Notes: generated from the letters alone by a model not told the origin. Positions 16,385 through 26,457 are shown, counted from the first letter of the stretch. The stretch is DNA of 35,350 nt from Nitratireductor sp. ZSWI3 (GCF_024655565.1 NZ_JANKOF010000046.1:1-35350); one strand, 5' to 3'. Program-made: numbers and translations.

Positions 16385-17013
16385 CGTGACGTATCCAATA
16401 TGTTTTTTGCTGGCGGTTTCGACGGATGGGCCCGTCATCTCGCCTCCACGGTCCATCCGATTTTCCGCAACGTTCTGGCGCGTTGGGTTGGCAAGCGAAG
16501 CTCAATGACTCGTCATGGCGGTGCGCTCGGGCAAAGGCGCGGAACAGGCCCCGCCGGACCATCGGGGGAACCCGCAACCAAGCGGTGCGTCCACCGGTCG
16601 AACCGAAAATCGGGGGCATTGCTCTGTCATTCGTGCACCGCCTGTTGCTGTGCCCCGCAGTCTGCGGGCGCAGTTCGCTCAACGCCGTGGGCACGCGCAC
16701 TCAAGAAAAACCGGCCGCCCGGGATCATTCGTCCGGTCGGTGATGCGGCTACAACAGATAAGCGGAAGCCGGAGAGGCAAGCAGTCTCGGAGGGGTATCG
16801 TTACGGTAACACCGAAACAGAGGACACATAACAATTTGTTTTTTCTATATAAATTTCAAAGCGACCCGAAAACGGGAAACCCTCCAAGCGCGCGAAGCCG
16901 ACCTTCGTTCCAAAACGCGGTGCGAGCCACGCGGCCCTTATCGACGCCTGACATTGCGGCGCAAAACCGGTTATATGACTGCCACTGGCACACGGTCCTG
17001 GAGGAGATTGCGC
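16385..17013. other. Divergent intergenic region between the outer-membrane protein and mccA
   Basis: These 629 bases contain no convincing gene. They hold the palindrome GTTACGGTAAC (16800-16810) and, downstream of it, an AT-rich block (16827-16860, with TATATAA at 16846-16852) unlike the surrounding GC-rich sequence. It is a plausible promoter region for either neighbour, but no convincing -35 element was found. The strong GGAGGAG before mccA is at 17000-17006. Short open frames in the left half look like shadows in GC-rich DNA. Confidence 0.5.
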
Positions 17014-18969
<1,956 letters not shown>

Positions 18970-19011
18970 GGCTGCCGCGCCCTGGCGCGCGGGGCCGCTC
19001 CGTCCCGCAGA

Positions 19012-19275
19012 TCACTGCATCGTCATCCATTCGCGGGCATCGCGCAGCGCCTTGGCCAGATCGGCCTTCGACATGCTGCCGGCCAACTCGGCGCGCAATT
19101 CGGCGGCGCGCTCCGAGCCCTTGATGGCGGCGATGTTGAGCCATTTGTGCGCGGTCACCAGATCGATGTCGCAATCGCGGCCGGTCGCATACATCATTCC
19201 CAGTTGCAGCAGCACGTCGGCCTGGGTGGACGCCCCGGCTGTGCCGCCTGTCTCCTGAACCTCGTAACGTGCCAT
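19012..19275 (-). CDS. Small Sel1-repeat-like protein
   Basis: This 87-residue protein contains one Sel1-like helical pair (ADVLLQLGMMYATGRDCDIDLVTAHKWLNIAAIKGSERAAEL) followed by a helical, charged tail (MSKADLAKALRDAREWMTMQ). Sel1 repeats mediate protein contacts. There is no signal peptide, so it is probably cytoplasmic. The start is the ATG at 19275, with CAGGGA some ten bases upstream. It is tail-to-tail with mccA, and no function is evident. Similar short single-repeat proteins are common in rhizobia by general knowledge. Confidence 0.75.
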   Translation of the reverse strand: MARYEVQETGGTAGASTQADVLLQLGMMYATGRDCDIDLVTAHKWLNIAAIKGSERAAELRAELAGSMSKADLAKALRDAREWMTMQ

Positions 19276-19556
19276 AATCCAGTATCCCTGTTTTTCTCCC
19301 GAGAGCTTTTGTGTCCCTGTATCCGGGCTGCTCTTCGATGGTTCGGAGAATGGCGGGCGGGCCTGAAATCGCCGTTAAATCTTGTGCTTAATTGGAGGAA
19401 AACAAAGTTCAAATTTTCAGTAAATGCTTGAATTCATTAAGCATCGAAACCCGCAGAGATGCGGGGTTCGCAGCTTTTGGGCGGCAAATCCGGTTAAGGC
19501 GCGGCGTAAGATTTGGCTAACCACGCGAACCACTTGATGGTGGGTTCCTTGGCGCC

Positions 19557-20393
19557 TCAAGGCTCGACCAATCGTTCGCGCCGGCCAGGACAGGCTGCGA
19601 GCGGAATGCAATAGGGCCGATCGGCCGCCTCCTCGCGCCGCACCAGGCATTCGATGCCGAACACTTCCTCGATCAGTTCCCGGCGGAACACCTCCTCCAC
19701 CGGCCCGCACCCGGCGACCTTCCCGCCCTGAAAGAAGACGATGTCGTCGGCAAAGCGGGCCGCCAGGTTGAGATCGTGCAGCACCACGATCACGGTCTTG
19801 CCTTCCTGCGCACCGAGGCGGCGAACGAGCGACAGGACCTCCAGGGCATGCGCGATGTCGAGGTGATTGGTCGGCTCGTCGAGCAGGACGACGGGAGCGG
19901 CCTGGGCCAGGACCATGGCGATCCAGACCCGCTGCAGCTGGCCGCCCGACAGGGTGCCGATGGCGCGGTCGCCGAGGTCCGAAAGGTTTGTGCTGTCGAG
20001 CGCGGCGGCAACGGCCGCCCGGTCGGCGCGCGCATCCGACGAAAAGCCCGTGCGGTGCGCATAGCGCCCCAGCGACACCAGATGATGCACCGTCATCTCG
20101 TCGGGAGCGGCGGGGTTCTGCGTCAGCATCGCGATCTCGCGCGCCAGCGCCTTGGCGGAAAACTCCGCCACCGACCGGCCCTTCAGGAGGACGTTGCCGG
20201 CCTGCGCGGGCAAAAGCGCACGCATGGCCCGCAACGCCGTCGATTTGCCGCAGCCATTGGGCCCGCACAGGGCCGTCAGCCGGCCCGTGCGCACGGAAAG
20301 ATCGAGCGCCTCGAAAACGAGCCTGTTCGCGTAGCCCAGCGCGACGTCTCGCAGCTCGATCTCGGGGCGTTTCGTTCGATCGTCTTCAAGCAT
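19557..20393 (-). CDS. Iron-siderophore ABC transporter, ATP-binding protein
   Basis: This 278-residue ATPase of the FecE/FepC/FhuC type powers import of ferric siderophores. Walker A is GPNGCGKST (44-52), the Q-loop lies around TQNPAAP, the ABC signature is LSGGQLQR (148-155) and Walker B is VVLLDEPTNHLDI with the H-loop in VVLHDLNLAARFAD. Its ATG overlaps the end of the second permease gene by 8 bases, so the two are translationally coupled. It is last in the three-gene minus-strand operon that begins at 22415. Confidence 0.92.
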   Translation of the reverse strand: MLEDDRTKRPEIELRDVALGYANRLVFEALDLSVRTGRLTALCGPNGCGKSTALRAMRALLPAQAGNVLLKGRSVAEFSAKALAREIAMLTQNPAAPDEMTVHHLVSLGRYAHRTGFSSDARADRAAVAAALDSTNLSDLGDRAIGTLSGGQLQRVWIAMVLAQAAPVVLLDEPTNHLDIAHALEVLSLVRRLGAQEGKTVIVVLHDLNLAARFADDIVFFQGGKVAGCGPVEEVFRRELIEEVFGIECLVRREEAADRPYCIPLAACPGRRERLVEP

Positions 20394-21426
20394 GGACACG
20401 TCCCGCGCGGAGCAGAATGAACAGGAAGTATGGTGCGCCGATGACCGCCGTGACCGCGCCGGCCGGCACCTCCAGCGGCGCAAAGGCGATCCGCACGGCA
20501 AGATCGGCCGCCACCAGCATGGCGCTTCCCAGAAGAAGCGCTCCGACGGCCTGCGGCAAGGCACGGCCGCCGATGACGAGCCGCGCGGCATGCGGCGCCA
20601 CCAGACCGACGAAGCCGACGGCGCCGGCGAAGGAAACGGCCGCCGCCGTCAGACAGGTGGCGAGCGCGAACAGCACGAGCTGCGTCGCCCGCACCGGCAG
20701 GCCGGTGGCGGCGGCGCTCTGCTCGTCGAGCTGCAGCTGGTCCATGCGGCGCATCACGAGAAAGGCCAGCGGCACCAGAACGGCAAGGGCGGCGGCCAGC
20801 GTCGACACGTCGCTCCAGCGCGCCTCATGCACCGAGCCGGCCAGCCAGGTCGCCGCCTGGCTCGCCCGATGCACCGGCCCGTCGATCATGAACAGCGTGA
20901 CACCGGCCTTGGCGAGCGCGCCGAGCGCCACGCCGTAGAGAATGATGCGCAGCGGCGGGGCGCCCGTGCGGACCGCCAGCAGAACCACGGCAGCGGCAAA
21001 GAGCAAAGCGCCGGAGGCAGCCGCCAGCGGCTGCCACAGAATGCTGACGGTGAGCGCGTTCGATTCATTGCTGAACAGGAACAGGAAGATCATTACGCCG
21101 AGGGCGCCACCGTCGACGATGCCCAGCACCGAGGGCGCGGCGAGAACGTTGCGGGTGGCGCGCTGCAGGATGAAGCCGGCCAGCGCCAGCGCACCACCGC
21201 ACAGAACAGCCATCAGCAAGCGCGGCATGCGCAGAGACCAGACGATGATGCCGTCGCTGCGCGCGCCCTCGCCGGCAAGCGCCAGCAGGACCCGATCGAG
21301 CGACATGCGCGAGCTGCCAAGCCCTATGCCGAGCAGCGCCAGGGCGACGAGGAGGAGCACCAGAAGCACGAGCCTGCCGGCCCGCGACAGGCGGGGCGGT
21401 GTGCCCGTCACGGACGCGGCCGTCAT
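20386..21426 (-). CDS. Iron-siderophore ABC transporter, permease (second)
   Basis: This 346-residue polytopic membrane protein belongs to the FecCD family. It has a hydrophobic first helix (LVLLVLLLVALALLGIGLG), LRMPRLLMAVLCGGALALAG, ATRNVLAAPSVLGIVDGGALG and, in the cytoplasmic coupling region, FVGLVAPHAARLVIGGRAL. The start ATG at 21426 overlaps the stop of the first permease (ATGA). The reading frame stays open upstream through the first permease region in another frame, which could mislead gene callers into a fusion. With its partner it should form the heterodimeric channel served by the ATPase at 19557. Confidence 0.92.
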   Translation of the reverse strand: MTAASVTGTPPRLSRAGRLVLLVLLLVALALLGIGLGSSRMSLDRVLLALAGEGARSDGIIVWSLRMPRLLMAVLCGGALALAGFILQRATRNVLAAPSVLGIVDGGALGVMIFLFLFSNESNALTVSILWQPLAAASGALLFAAAVVLLAVRTGAPPLRIILYGVALGALAKAGVTLFMIDGPVHRASQAATWLAGSVHEARWSDVSTLAAALAVLVPLAFLVMRRMDQLQLDEQSAAATGLPVRATQLVLFALATCLTAAAVSFAGAVGFVGLVAPHAARLVIGGRALPQAVGALLLGSAMLVAADLAVRIAFAPLEVPAGAVTAVIGAPYFLFILLRAGRVHA

Positions 21427-22415
21427 GCGGCGGCCCCCAGGCGCTTGCGCTGCAGCAGATAGAGCAGGGTCGGCACCCCGACTGCGGCGAGCAGCACGCC
21501 AACCGGCGCTTCGGAGGGATGGATGACGAAGCGGGCAGCGATGTCGGCCGCCAGGGCAAGCGCGCTGCCCGTCAGAATCGACAGCGGAACCAGCGCGCCA
21601 TGGGCCTGCGCACCGCCGAGCCGCGCCAGATGGGGCGCGGCGAGGCCGATGAAGGCCACGGGGCCGGCAACGGAGACGCTGATGCCGGCAAGCAGCGCCG
21701 CCGCCACCAGCACGACAAACCGCACCTTCAACACGGGAACGCCGAGGGACTGCGCCGTGAGGTCGTCCGCAAGGAGCGCGTCGAGCATCGGCGCCATGCG
21801 CCAGACGGCCAGCGCGATCAAAAGGCTTGCCGGGGCGGCGAGCAGCAGAAGCCGCATGTCGCGATCGGCGAAACCACCGGACAACCAGAACAGCAGTTCC
21901 TCCATGGTGCGCTCGTCGGCGACGATGACGATCTGGATGCCGGAAGACAGGAGCGCGGCGATGGTGACGCCGGCCAGAAGCAGATGCGAGGGCGACGCCA
22001 TGCCGCCCGCCGAAAGGGCAAGGCCGAAGACCAGCGCCGCGCATAAGAGCGCCCCAATACAAGCGGCCAGTGCGATCACCGACAGCGACTGGACGCCGGC
22101 GAACACGACCAGCAGGACGACGGCGAAGCCGGCCCCGGCATTGATGCCGAGCAGGCCCGGCTCGGCCAGCGGATTGCGCGTCGCCGTCTGCAGGAGAAGA
22201 CCCGACAGGCCCAATGCGCCGCCGACCGTCAAGGCGATCAGCGTGCGCGGCACACGCAGCGTCGCGACGATCAAGGCCGTCTGGTCGTCGCCCCCCTCGG
22301 TCAGCGCGCGCCACACATCGCCCGTCGGCGTGAAGCGGACGCCGAGATGCAGGCTGGCGGCCGCCAGCAGCGCGATCAGGGCTAAAAGACCGAAACTCAA
22401 GGACAAACGCGGCAT
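21423..22415 (-). CDS. Iron-siderophore ABC transporter, permease (first)
   Basis: This 330-residue FecCD-family permease has LRVPRTLIALTVGGALGLSG, LLQTATRNPLAEPGLLGINAGAGF (split here for length), a Gly-rich transmembrane core and the coupling helix FIGLAAPHLARL near the C-terminus. It is the first gene of the minus-strand operon and is divergent from the binding-protein genes. Its 3' end overlaps the next permease by 4 bases (ATGA). The 128-base divergent region before it contains the palindrome at 22447-22471. Confidence 0.92.
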   Translation of the reverse strand: MPRLSLSFGLLALIALLAAASLHLGVRFTPTGDVWRALTEGGDDQTALIVATLRVPRTLIALTVGGALGLSGLLLQTATRNPLAEPGLLGINAGAGFAVVLLVVFAGVQSLSVIALAACIGALLCAALVFGLALSAGGMASPSHLLLAGVTIAALLSSGIQIVIVADERTMEELLFWLSGGFADRDMRLLLLAAPASLLIALAVWRMAPMLDALLADDLTAQSLGVPVLKVRFVVLVAAALLAGISVSVAGPVAFIGLAAPHLARLGGAQAHGALVPLSILTGSALALAADIAARFVIHPSEAPVGVLLAAVGVPTLLYLLQRKRLGAAA

Positions 22416-22446
22416 CGTGCTCTCTTTTCCGGTCCCGTGCTTTCCA

Positions 22447-22471
22447 GAAGTTGACCCTTGATGTCAACTTC
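22447..22471. promoter_or_regulatory. Iron-responsive operator candidate (RirA-type IRO)
   Basis: A perfect inverted repeat GAAGTTGAC (22447-22455) and GTCAACTTC (22463-22471), spacer 7, contains TGA-N9-TCA at 22452-22466, the known core of rhizobial iron-responsive operators bound by RirA. A second overlapping palindrome, TGTCAA and TTGACA with spacer 7, spans 22462-22480. The site lies between the divergent permease and binding-protein genes and could control both. Regulator identity is inferred from the motif. Confidence 0.6.
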
Positions 22472-22543
22472 AACTTGACAACCGGCGACAGCTTTTCGAT
22501 TGGTCGGCCGATTTCGGGCGACCCGGCAACACAGGAGATCGAG

Positions 22544-23443
22544 ATGCGTGTCCTATCCTTCGTTCTTGCAACCCTCATATCGGTGATGGCGCTCGGCGTG
22601 AAGGCGGCCGAGATCGAACATGCCATGGGCAAGACAACCGTTCCCGATGTACCGCAACGGGTGGTCGTGCTGACAAACGAGGGCACGGAGGCGCTTCTGT
22701 CGCTCGGCCTCAAGCCCGTGGGAGCGGCGAATTCGTGGACCGGCGATCCATGGTACCCGCACATTGCCGCGCAAATGGACGGGGTGGAGCCGGTGGGCAA
22801 GGAAAGCGCGGTCAATCTCGAACTGATCGCGGCGCTGCAGCCCGACCTGATCCTCGGCACGAAGCTGCGCCACGAGGCGATCTACGAGCAGCTTTCCGCC
22901 ATCGCGCCGACCGTCATCTCCGAGCGGCTGCGCGGCGACTGGCGGGAGAACTTCAAGCTGTGGGCGAAAGCCGTCAACAGGGAAGAGGACGGCCGCAAGG
23001 TGCTGGCCGATTTCGATGCCCACGCCGCGAAGCTGGCGGATGCGCTGGGCGAGGCGAAGAAGGAGAAGGTCTCGATCATCCGGTTCATGCCCGGGCACAT
23101 CCGCATCTATCAGAAAGACAGCTTTTCCGGTTTCATCTTCGACAAGATCGGGTTTGCCCGCCCCGCCAACCAGGATGTGGACGATTTCGTCCTCAAGGTC
23201 GGCAAGGAGAGCATTCCCGACATGGACGGCGACCGCCTGTTCTACTTCACCTACGAGCCCGGCGACGGCGAGGCGACAAAGCTTGCCGAAGAGGTGCTCG
23301 GCGACCCGCTTTGGGCGACCCTTGGCGCAATGAAGGCCGGCAAGGTGCACGCGGTCGACGACACGATCTGGAACACTGCCGGCGGCGTGCTCGCCGCAAA
23401 TCTGATGCTCGACGACATCGCCCGCATCTACGGCGTCGAGTAA
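22544..23443 (+). CDS. Siderophore-type ABC substrate-binding protein, copy 1
   Basis: This 299-residue periplasmic protein has a signal peptide (MRVLSFVLATLISVMALG, then VKAAEIEHAMG). It belongs to the class III FecB/FhuD-like fold: VPDVPQRVVVLTNEGTEALL opens the first lobe, LIAALQPDLILGTKLRHEAI follows, and the C-terminal lobe includes FSGFIFDKIGF. The start ATG at 22544 has GGAG seven bases upstream. It is divergent from the importer operon, which should use it. A paralogue follows immediately downstream. The ligand is probably a ferric siderophore; identity unknown. Confidence 0.9.
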   Translation: MRVLSFVLATLISVMALGVKAAEIEHAMGKTTVPDVPQRVVVLTNEGTEALLSLGLKPVGAANSWTGDPWYPHIAAQMDGVEPVGKESAVNLELIAALQPDLILGTKLRHEAIYEQLSAIAPTVISERLRGDWRENFKLWAKAVNREEDGRKVLADFDAHAAKLADALGEAKKEKVSIIRFMPGHIRIYQKDSFSGFIFDKIGFARPANQDVDDFVLKVGKESIPDMDGDRLFYFTYEPGDGEATKLAEEVLGDPLWATLGAMKAGKVHAVDDTIWNTAGGVLAANLMLDDIARIYGVE

Positions 23444-23452
23444 GTCCGGCTC

Positions 23453-23481
23453 CGGGCTCTCTGTATTTCAAGGAGAGCCCG
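23453..23481 (+). terminator. Hairpin between the two binding-protein genes
   Basis: A 9-bp stem (CGGGCTCTC with GAGAGCCCG, 11-nt loop) starts 10 bases after the first stop codon and is followed, seven bases later, by TTTTT. It probably attenuates or protects the transcript, giving unequal expression of the two paralogues. Confidence 0.55.
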
Positions 23482-23538
23482 TTCAGCGTTTTTCTTCGCC
23501 GCATCGGGCGGCATCCATTTTTTCAGCGAGCCATTTTG

Positions 23539-24468
23539 ATGAAATCCTTTCCTTTTCCCGCGATCGTGGCGATTTTCCTCCTCGGCGCCGCCGGCGCCGG
23601 TCAGGCGCGAGACATCGAACACGCAATGGGTGTGACCCGCGTTCCCGAAGAACCGCGGCGCGTTGTGGTGCTGACGACGGAAGGAGCCGAGGCGCTTCTG
23701 GCCCTCGGCGTGACTCCCGCCGGAGCAGCCAACGGCCGTGCGGCCACCGGCAGAGGCGATCCCTGGTACCCGCATGTGGCGGGCTTGTTGCGGGAGAGCG
23801 AACCGCTCGGAGAGGAGCGCTCCATCAACCTCGAACAGGTGGCCTCCCTCGCCCCGGACATCATCCTCGGCAACAAGCAACGGCACGAAGCCCTCTACGA
23901 GCAGCTTTCGTCCATCGCACCGACGGTTTTCAGCGAAAGGCTGAGGGGCGACTGGCGTGTTAACCTGAAGCTCTATGCGAAAGCCCTCGGAAGGTCCGGC
24001 CAGGCCGAGGAGGCGCTGCGCCGGTTCGACGCCAGGGTGTCACGGCTGTCCGAGGCCCTCGGCGCCATGAAAAGCGAGACCCTGTCCGTCCTCCGCTTTA
24101 TGCCGGGCCAGATCCGCATCTACCAGAAGGACAGCTTTTCCGGCTATCTGCTCGATCTGATCGGCATCGCCCGGCCACCCCTGCAACAGGCTGACGGCTT
24201 TGTCCTCCGCGTCGGCAAGGAGAGCATCCCCGACATGGACGGCGACCGCCTGGTGCATTTCACCTATGAGCCCGGCGACGGCGAAGCGACGGGCCTTGCC
24301 CGAACCGTCCTTGCCGATCCGCTGTGGCAGACGCTGGGTGCGGTGAAGGACGGCAAGGCGCATGCGGTCGACGACACGATCTGGAACACTGCCGGCGGCG
24401 TGCTCGCCGCCAATCTGATGCTCAACGACATCGCCCGCATCTACGGCGTCGATTTGGGGGATCGATAG
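23539..24468 (+). CDS. Siderophore-type ABC substrate-binding protein, copy 2
   Basis: This 309-residue paralogue of the preceding gene has a signal peptide (MKSFPFPAIVAIFLLGAAGA). Blocks shared with copy 1 include IRIYQKDSFSG, GKESIPDMDGDRL, TYEPGDGEAT, and DDTIWNTAGGVLAANLML. The two differ most in the middle (for example ANGRAATGRGDPWYPH with a five-residue insertion, and the stretch RFDARVSRLSEALGAM), the area expected to shape the ligand pocket. The ATG at 23539 has no strong ribosome site; translation may be lower than for copy 1. Tandem duplication and divergence toward a second siderophore is the simplest reading. Confidence 0.88.
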   Translation: MKSFPFPAIVAIFLLGAAGAGQARDIEHAMGVTRVPEEPRRVVVLTTEGAEALLALGVTPAGAANGRAATGRGDPWYPHVAGLLRESEPLGEERSINLEQVASLAPDIILGNKQRHEALYEQLSSIAPTVFSERLRGDWRVNLKLYAKALGRSGQAEEALRRFDARVSRLSEALGAMKSETLSVLRFMPGQIRIYQKDSFSGYLLDLIGIARPPLQQADGFVLRVGKESIPDMDGDRLVHFTYEPGDGEATGLARTVLADPLWQTLGAVKDGKAHAVDDTIWNTAGGVLAANLMLNDIARIYGVDLGDR

Positions 24469-24534
24469 CGCCGGCAGCCTGCGAGCGCCGGAGCGAGTCC
24501 GGCACGGTGGCAATTGCCGACCGCCTAAAATTGT

Positions 24535-24556
24535 TTTACGTTTACGTTTGCGTAAT
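24535..24556. promoter_or_regulatory. TTTACG-repeat element before the DUF2147 gene
   Basis: Three consecutive hexamers, TTTACG, TTTACG and TTTGCG, run from 24535 to 24552 and continue into TAAT. The right part reads TTTACGT-TT-GCGTAAT, a near-palindrome resembling the TTRACGT-type sites seen at 31719-31734. It is 38 bases before the ATG. A MerR-family regulator is possible but unproven. Confidence 0.4.
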
Positions 24557-24593
24557 TTGTCGGGCACGACATGTTTTGGGAGGAACAGGTTAG

Positions 24594-24944
24594 ATGATAC
24601 GTGGAATGTTTCTGATCGCCGCATCCTCGGCCATGCTCTTGGCCGCAGGTCCGGCGATGGCCGACCCCATAGAGGGCAACTGGAAAACCGAAGCCGGCAG
24701 CACGGCGCAGATCGTCCCCTGCGGCGGCTCCTTCTGCATCACGTTGAAGACCGGTCAACACGCCGGCAAGAAGATCGGCACGTTCCAGGCCGCCGGCGGC
24801 GGCAAATACACCGGCAAGATCACCGATCCCAACAACGACAAGACCTATTCGGGCAAGGGAAGCATAACCGGCGACAGCCTCAAGATGGGCGGCTGCGTGC
24901 TGGGCGGGCTGATCTGCCGCAACCAGACCTGGTCGCGTCTTTAG
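24594..24944 (+). CDS. DUF2147 secreted protein
   Basis: This 116-residue protein has a signal peptide (MIRGMFLIAASSAMLLAAGPAMA) and a lipocalin-like DUF2147 domain: DPIEGNWKTEAGSTAQIVPC, GGSFCITLKTGQHAGKKIGT, KITDPNNDKTYSGKGSI and a C-terminal GCVLGGLICRNQTWSRL. Cys pairs in these blocks may form disulfides in the periplasm. The family is widespread in rhizobia and has no proven function; DPIEGNW is its typical start. GGGAGGAAC precedes the ATG at 24594. It lies after the iron-binding-protein genes but has its own promoter region and terminator (25033). Confidence 0.88.
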   Translation: MIRGMFLIAASSAMLLAAGPAMADPIEGNWKTEAGSTAQIVPCGGSFCITLKTGQHAGKKIGTFQAAGGGKYTGKITDPNNDKTYSGKGSITGDSLKMGGCVLGGLICRNQTWSRL

Positions 24945-25032
24945 AATTGTCTCGGCCGCACCTTGCGGTCGGATGCTTTCACCTGACCGCGAATACGCTG
25001 GCCGGCGGGAACGCAAACGTAGAAGGAGTGGG

Positions 25033-25060
25033 AGCGGGCAGCAATGGCTGCCCGCTTTTC
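25033..25060 (+). terminator. Intrinsic terminator between DUF2147 and the GST gene
   Basis: A perfect 10-bp stem (AGCGGGCAGC with GCTGCCCGCT) closes on an AATG loop and is followed by TTTC on the plus strand. It serves the DUF2147 gene; the convergent GST gene stops 13 bases further on. Confidence 0.65.
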
Positions 25061-25073
25061 GCTTCGCCCGAAA

Positions 25074-25775
25074 TCAGCGCGCGCGCTGACCGAAAAGCAC
25101 CTTCTGTGCTTCCTTGTCCTCGGCGATGTTGCGGCGATGCTCCTGGCCGACTTCCAGGGCGCGGATGACCGCCGGACGTGCCATGATGGTCTCGAACCAG
25201 CGCTTGAGATGCGGGAAATCCTCCAAATCCTGGCCCTGGTTCTTGTAGGGCTTCACCCAACCGACGCTGGCCATGTCGGCGATGGAGTAGTCGCCGGCCA
25301 GGAATTCGCGGTCGGCGAGGCGCCTGTTCATCACGCCGTAAAGGCGGTTGACTTCGTTGGTGTAGCGCTCGATGGCGTAGGGCACCTTCTCCGGCGCGTA
25401 TTGACGGAAGTGATGCGCCTGGCCGGCCATCGGACCCAGCCCACCCATCTGCCAGAACAGCCACTGGTCGACCTCGACGCGGGCGCGCTCGTCGGTCGGA
25501 TAGAACCTGCCGGTCTTGCGGCCGAGATATTGCAGGATCGCGCCGGATTCGAACACGGAAATGGGACGGCCATCCGGGCCTTCGGGATCGATGATGGCCG
25601 GCATGCGGTTGTTCGGGGCGATCTTCAGGAAGGACGGCTCGAATTGTTCGCCCTTTCCGATGTTCACGTAATGCAGGGAATAGGGAAGTCCCGTTTCCTC
25701 GAGATAAATGGTGATCTTCCAGCCATTCGGGGTCGGCCAGTAATGCAGTTCGATGGGCATGGTCTGGATCGTCAT
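25074..25775 (-). CDS. Glutathione S-transferase (YfcG/nu-class-like)
   Basis: This 233-residue protein has a thioredoxin-fold N-domain beginning IELHYWPTPNGWKITIYLEE (PTPNG is typical of the YfcG/Ure2p-like nu class), NNRMPAIIDPEG with the cis-Pro, and FESGAILQYLGRKTG that binds the glutathione gamma-glutamyl group. The helical C-domain contains LAGDYSIADMASVGWVKP. These enzymes reduce disulfides or peroxides with glutathione. The ATG at 25775 has GGAGG at proper distance; an upstream frame is Cys-rich and looks non-coding. It is convergent with DUF2147 and faces the small genes at 26008 back to back. Confidence 0.9.
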   Translation of the reverse strand: MTIQTMPIELHYWPTPNGWKITIYLEETGLPYSLHYVNIGKGEQFEPSFLKIAPNNRMPAIIDPEGPDGRPISVFESGAILQYLGRKTGRFYPTDERARVEVDQWLFWQMGGLGPMAGQAHHFRQYAPEKVPYAIERYTNEVNRLYGVMNRRLADREFLAGDYSIADMASVGWVKPYKNQGQDLEDFPHLKRWFETIMARPAVIRALEVGQEHRRNIAEDKEAQKVLFGQRAR

Positions 25776-26007
25776 GCGTCTTGCCTCCAAGAGTTCAGGC
25801 CACGCGGTCGGGGGAGGATCGTGGCGACAAGACGCAGGTAAGCAACGATCCATGCAATTGCAACAAAAACGCCGCAAAACGATCCTTCACCAAACGCAAC
25901 ATTGGCGCCGACGCCCGTTAACGCTCGTGAACGGTCGATGAATGCCCCTCTCAGAGCGGGTTCAGCCGGCCTGGTGCACTGTGTCGGCATGATGAGGGAT
26001 AACCACC

Positions 26008-26172
26008 ATGCTGATGCGCCGCTTCACCGTTGTCTGCCTGCTCACCGCCCTGTTCGGCGCCGGCCTTGCCATACTGGTGGCCGAGGCGAGCCGGCCGACC
26101 GGCGACTGGCGGCAGAGCCGGCCCTTCGCCTGCGCGACGCAGTCGCAGGCCTGCGCCGGCCAGCATCGTTGA
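26008..26172 (+). CDS. 54-residue single-pass membrane mini-protein
   Basis: This small gene starts with ATG at 26008, preceded by GAGGG, and encodes MLMRRFTVVCLLTALFGAGL, then AILVAEASRPTGDWRQSRPF and ACATQSQACAGQHR. One N-terminal transmembrane helix or uncleaved signal is followed by a short tail with two Cys that could form a disulfide. No family is recognised. A second mini-gene starts 20 bases downstream. Confidence 0.5.
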   Translation: MLMRRFTVVCLLTALFGAGLAILVAEASRPTGDWRQSRPFACATQSQACAGQHR

Positions 26173-26191
26173 GCGAGAAGGGGCACCGCGA

Positions 26192-26377
26192 ATGACGCCG
26201 CTGTTTTCCGCGCTGGGCCATCTGGCCAAGGGACTGGCACTGGCCGCCGTGGTGGCCTCGCCGCTCATCGCCGTGCAAAATGTGCGCGCCGGCCATGAAA
26301 ACATCATCGAGGGCCATTATGAGAAGTCGAGTGGCGCTGGCCTCGTCCTCATGGTGAGCCTCAAGCGGGCGCGCTGA
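26192..26377 (+). CDS. 61-residue hydrophobic mini-protein
   Basis: The ATG at 26192, after GAGAAGGGG, opens MTPLFSALGHLAKGLALAAV, then VASPLIAVQNVRAGHENIIE and a short basic tail. It has one hydrophobic helix or signal-like segment. No family is recognised. It ends 80 bases before the AMP nucleosidase gene. Strand, spacing and ribosome sites make it plausible as a partner of the 26008 mini-protein. Confidence 0.5.
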   Translation: MTPLFSALGHLAKGLALAAVVASPLIAVQNVRAGHENIIEGHYEKSSGAGLVLMVSLKRAR

Positions 26378-26457
26378 ATTCGCCTGCCGCACCCTTGATG
26401 CCCCGCGCGTGCGGCGGCCGGGCCTTGAGAAGAAAAAGAATTTCCATATAAAAGGCC

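Noticed and set aside
16505-16516. ATGAC/GTCAT palindrome as a regulatory site
   Set aside because: Short arms in GC-rich DNA, far from a promoter; symmetry could be chance.
19276-19556. Possible small RNA or regulatory hairpins between the Sel1-like gene and the ABC ATPase
   Set aside because: Several imperfect stems (for example ATGCTT/AAGCAT and a GAACC-AC stem with a bulge) are present, but no clear promoter plus terminator pair supports an RNA gene.
20386-22860. Apparent 824-residue fusion protein on the minus strand
   Set aside because: Only the last 346 codons (from the ATG at 21426) encode the second permease. The upstream part is an out-of-frame extension over the first permease gene and past it, with Arg/Gly-rich shadow sequence.
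22735-24468. Apparent 577-residue protein on the plus strand
   Set aside because: The second binding protein starts at 23539 with a signal peptide; the frame upstream is a shadow of the first binding protein.
25842-26195. Possible small gene upstream of the mini-proteins
   Set aside because: A frame starting at 25938 overlaps the 26008 gene and has His/Arg/Pro-rich shadow composition without a ribosome site.
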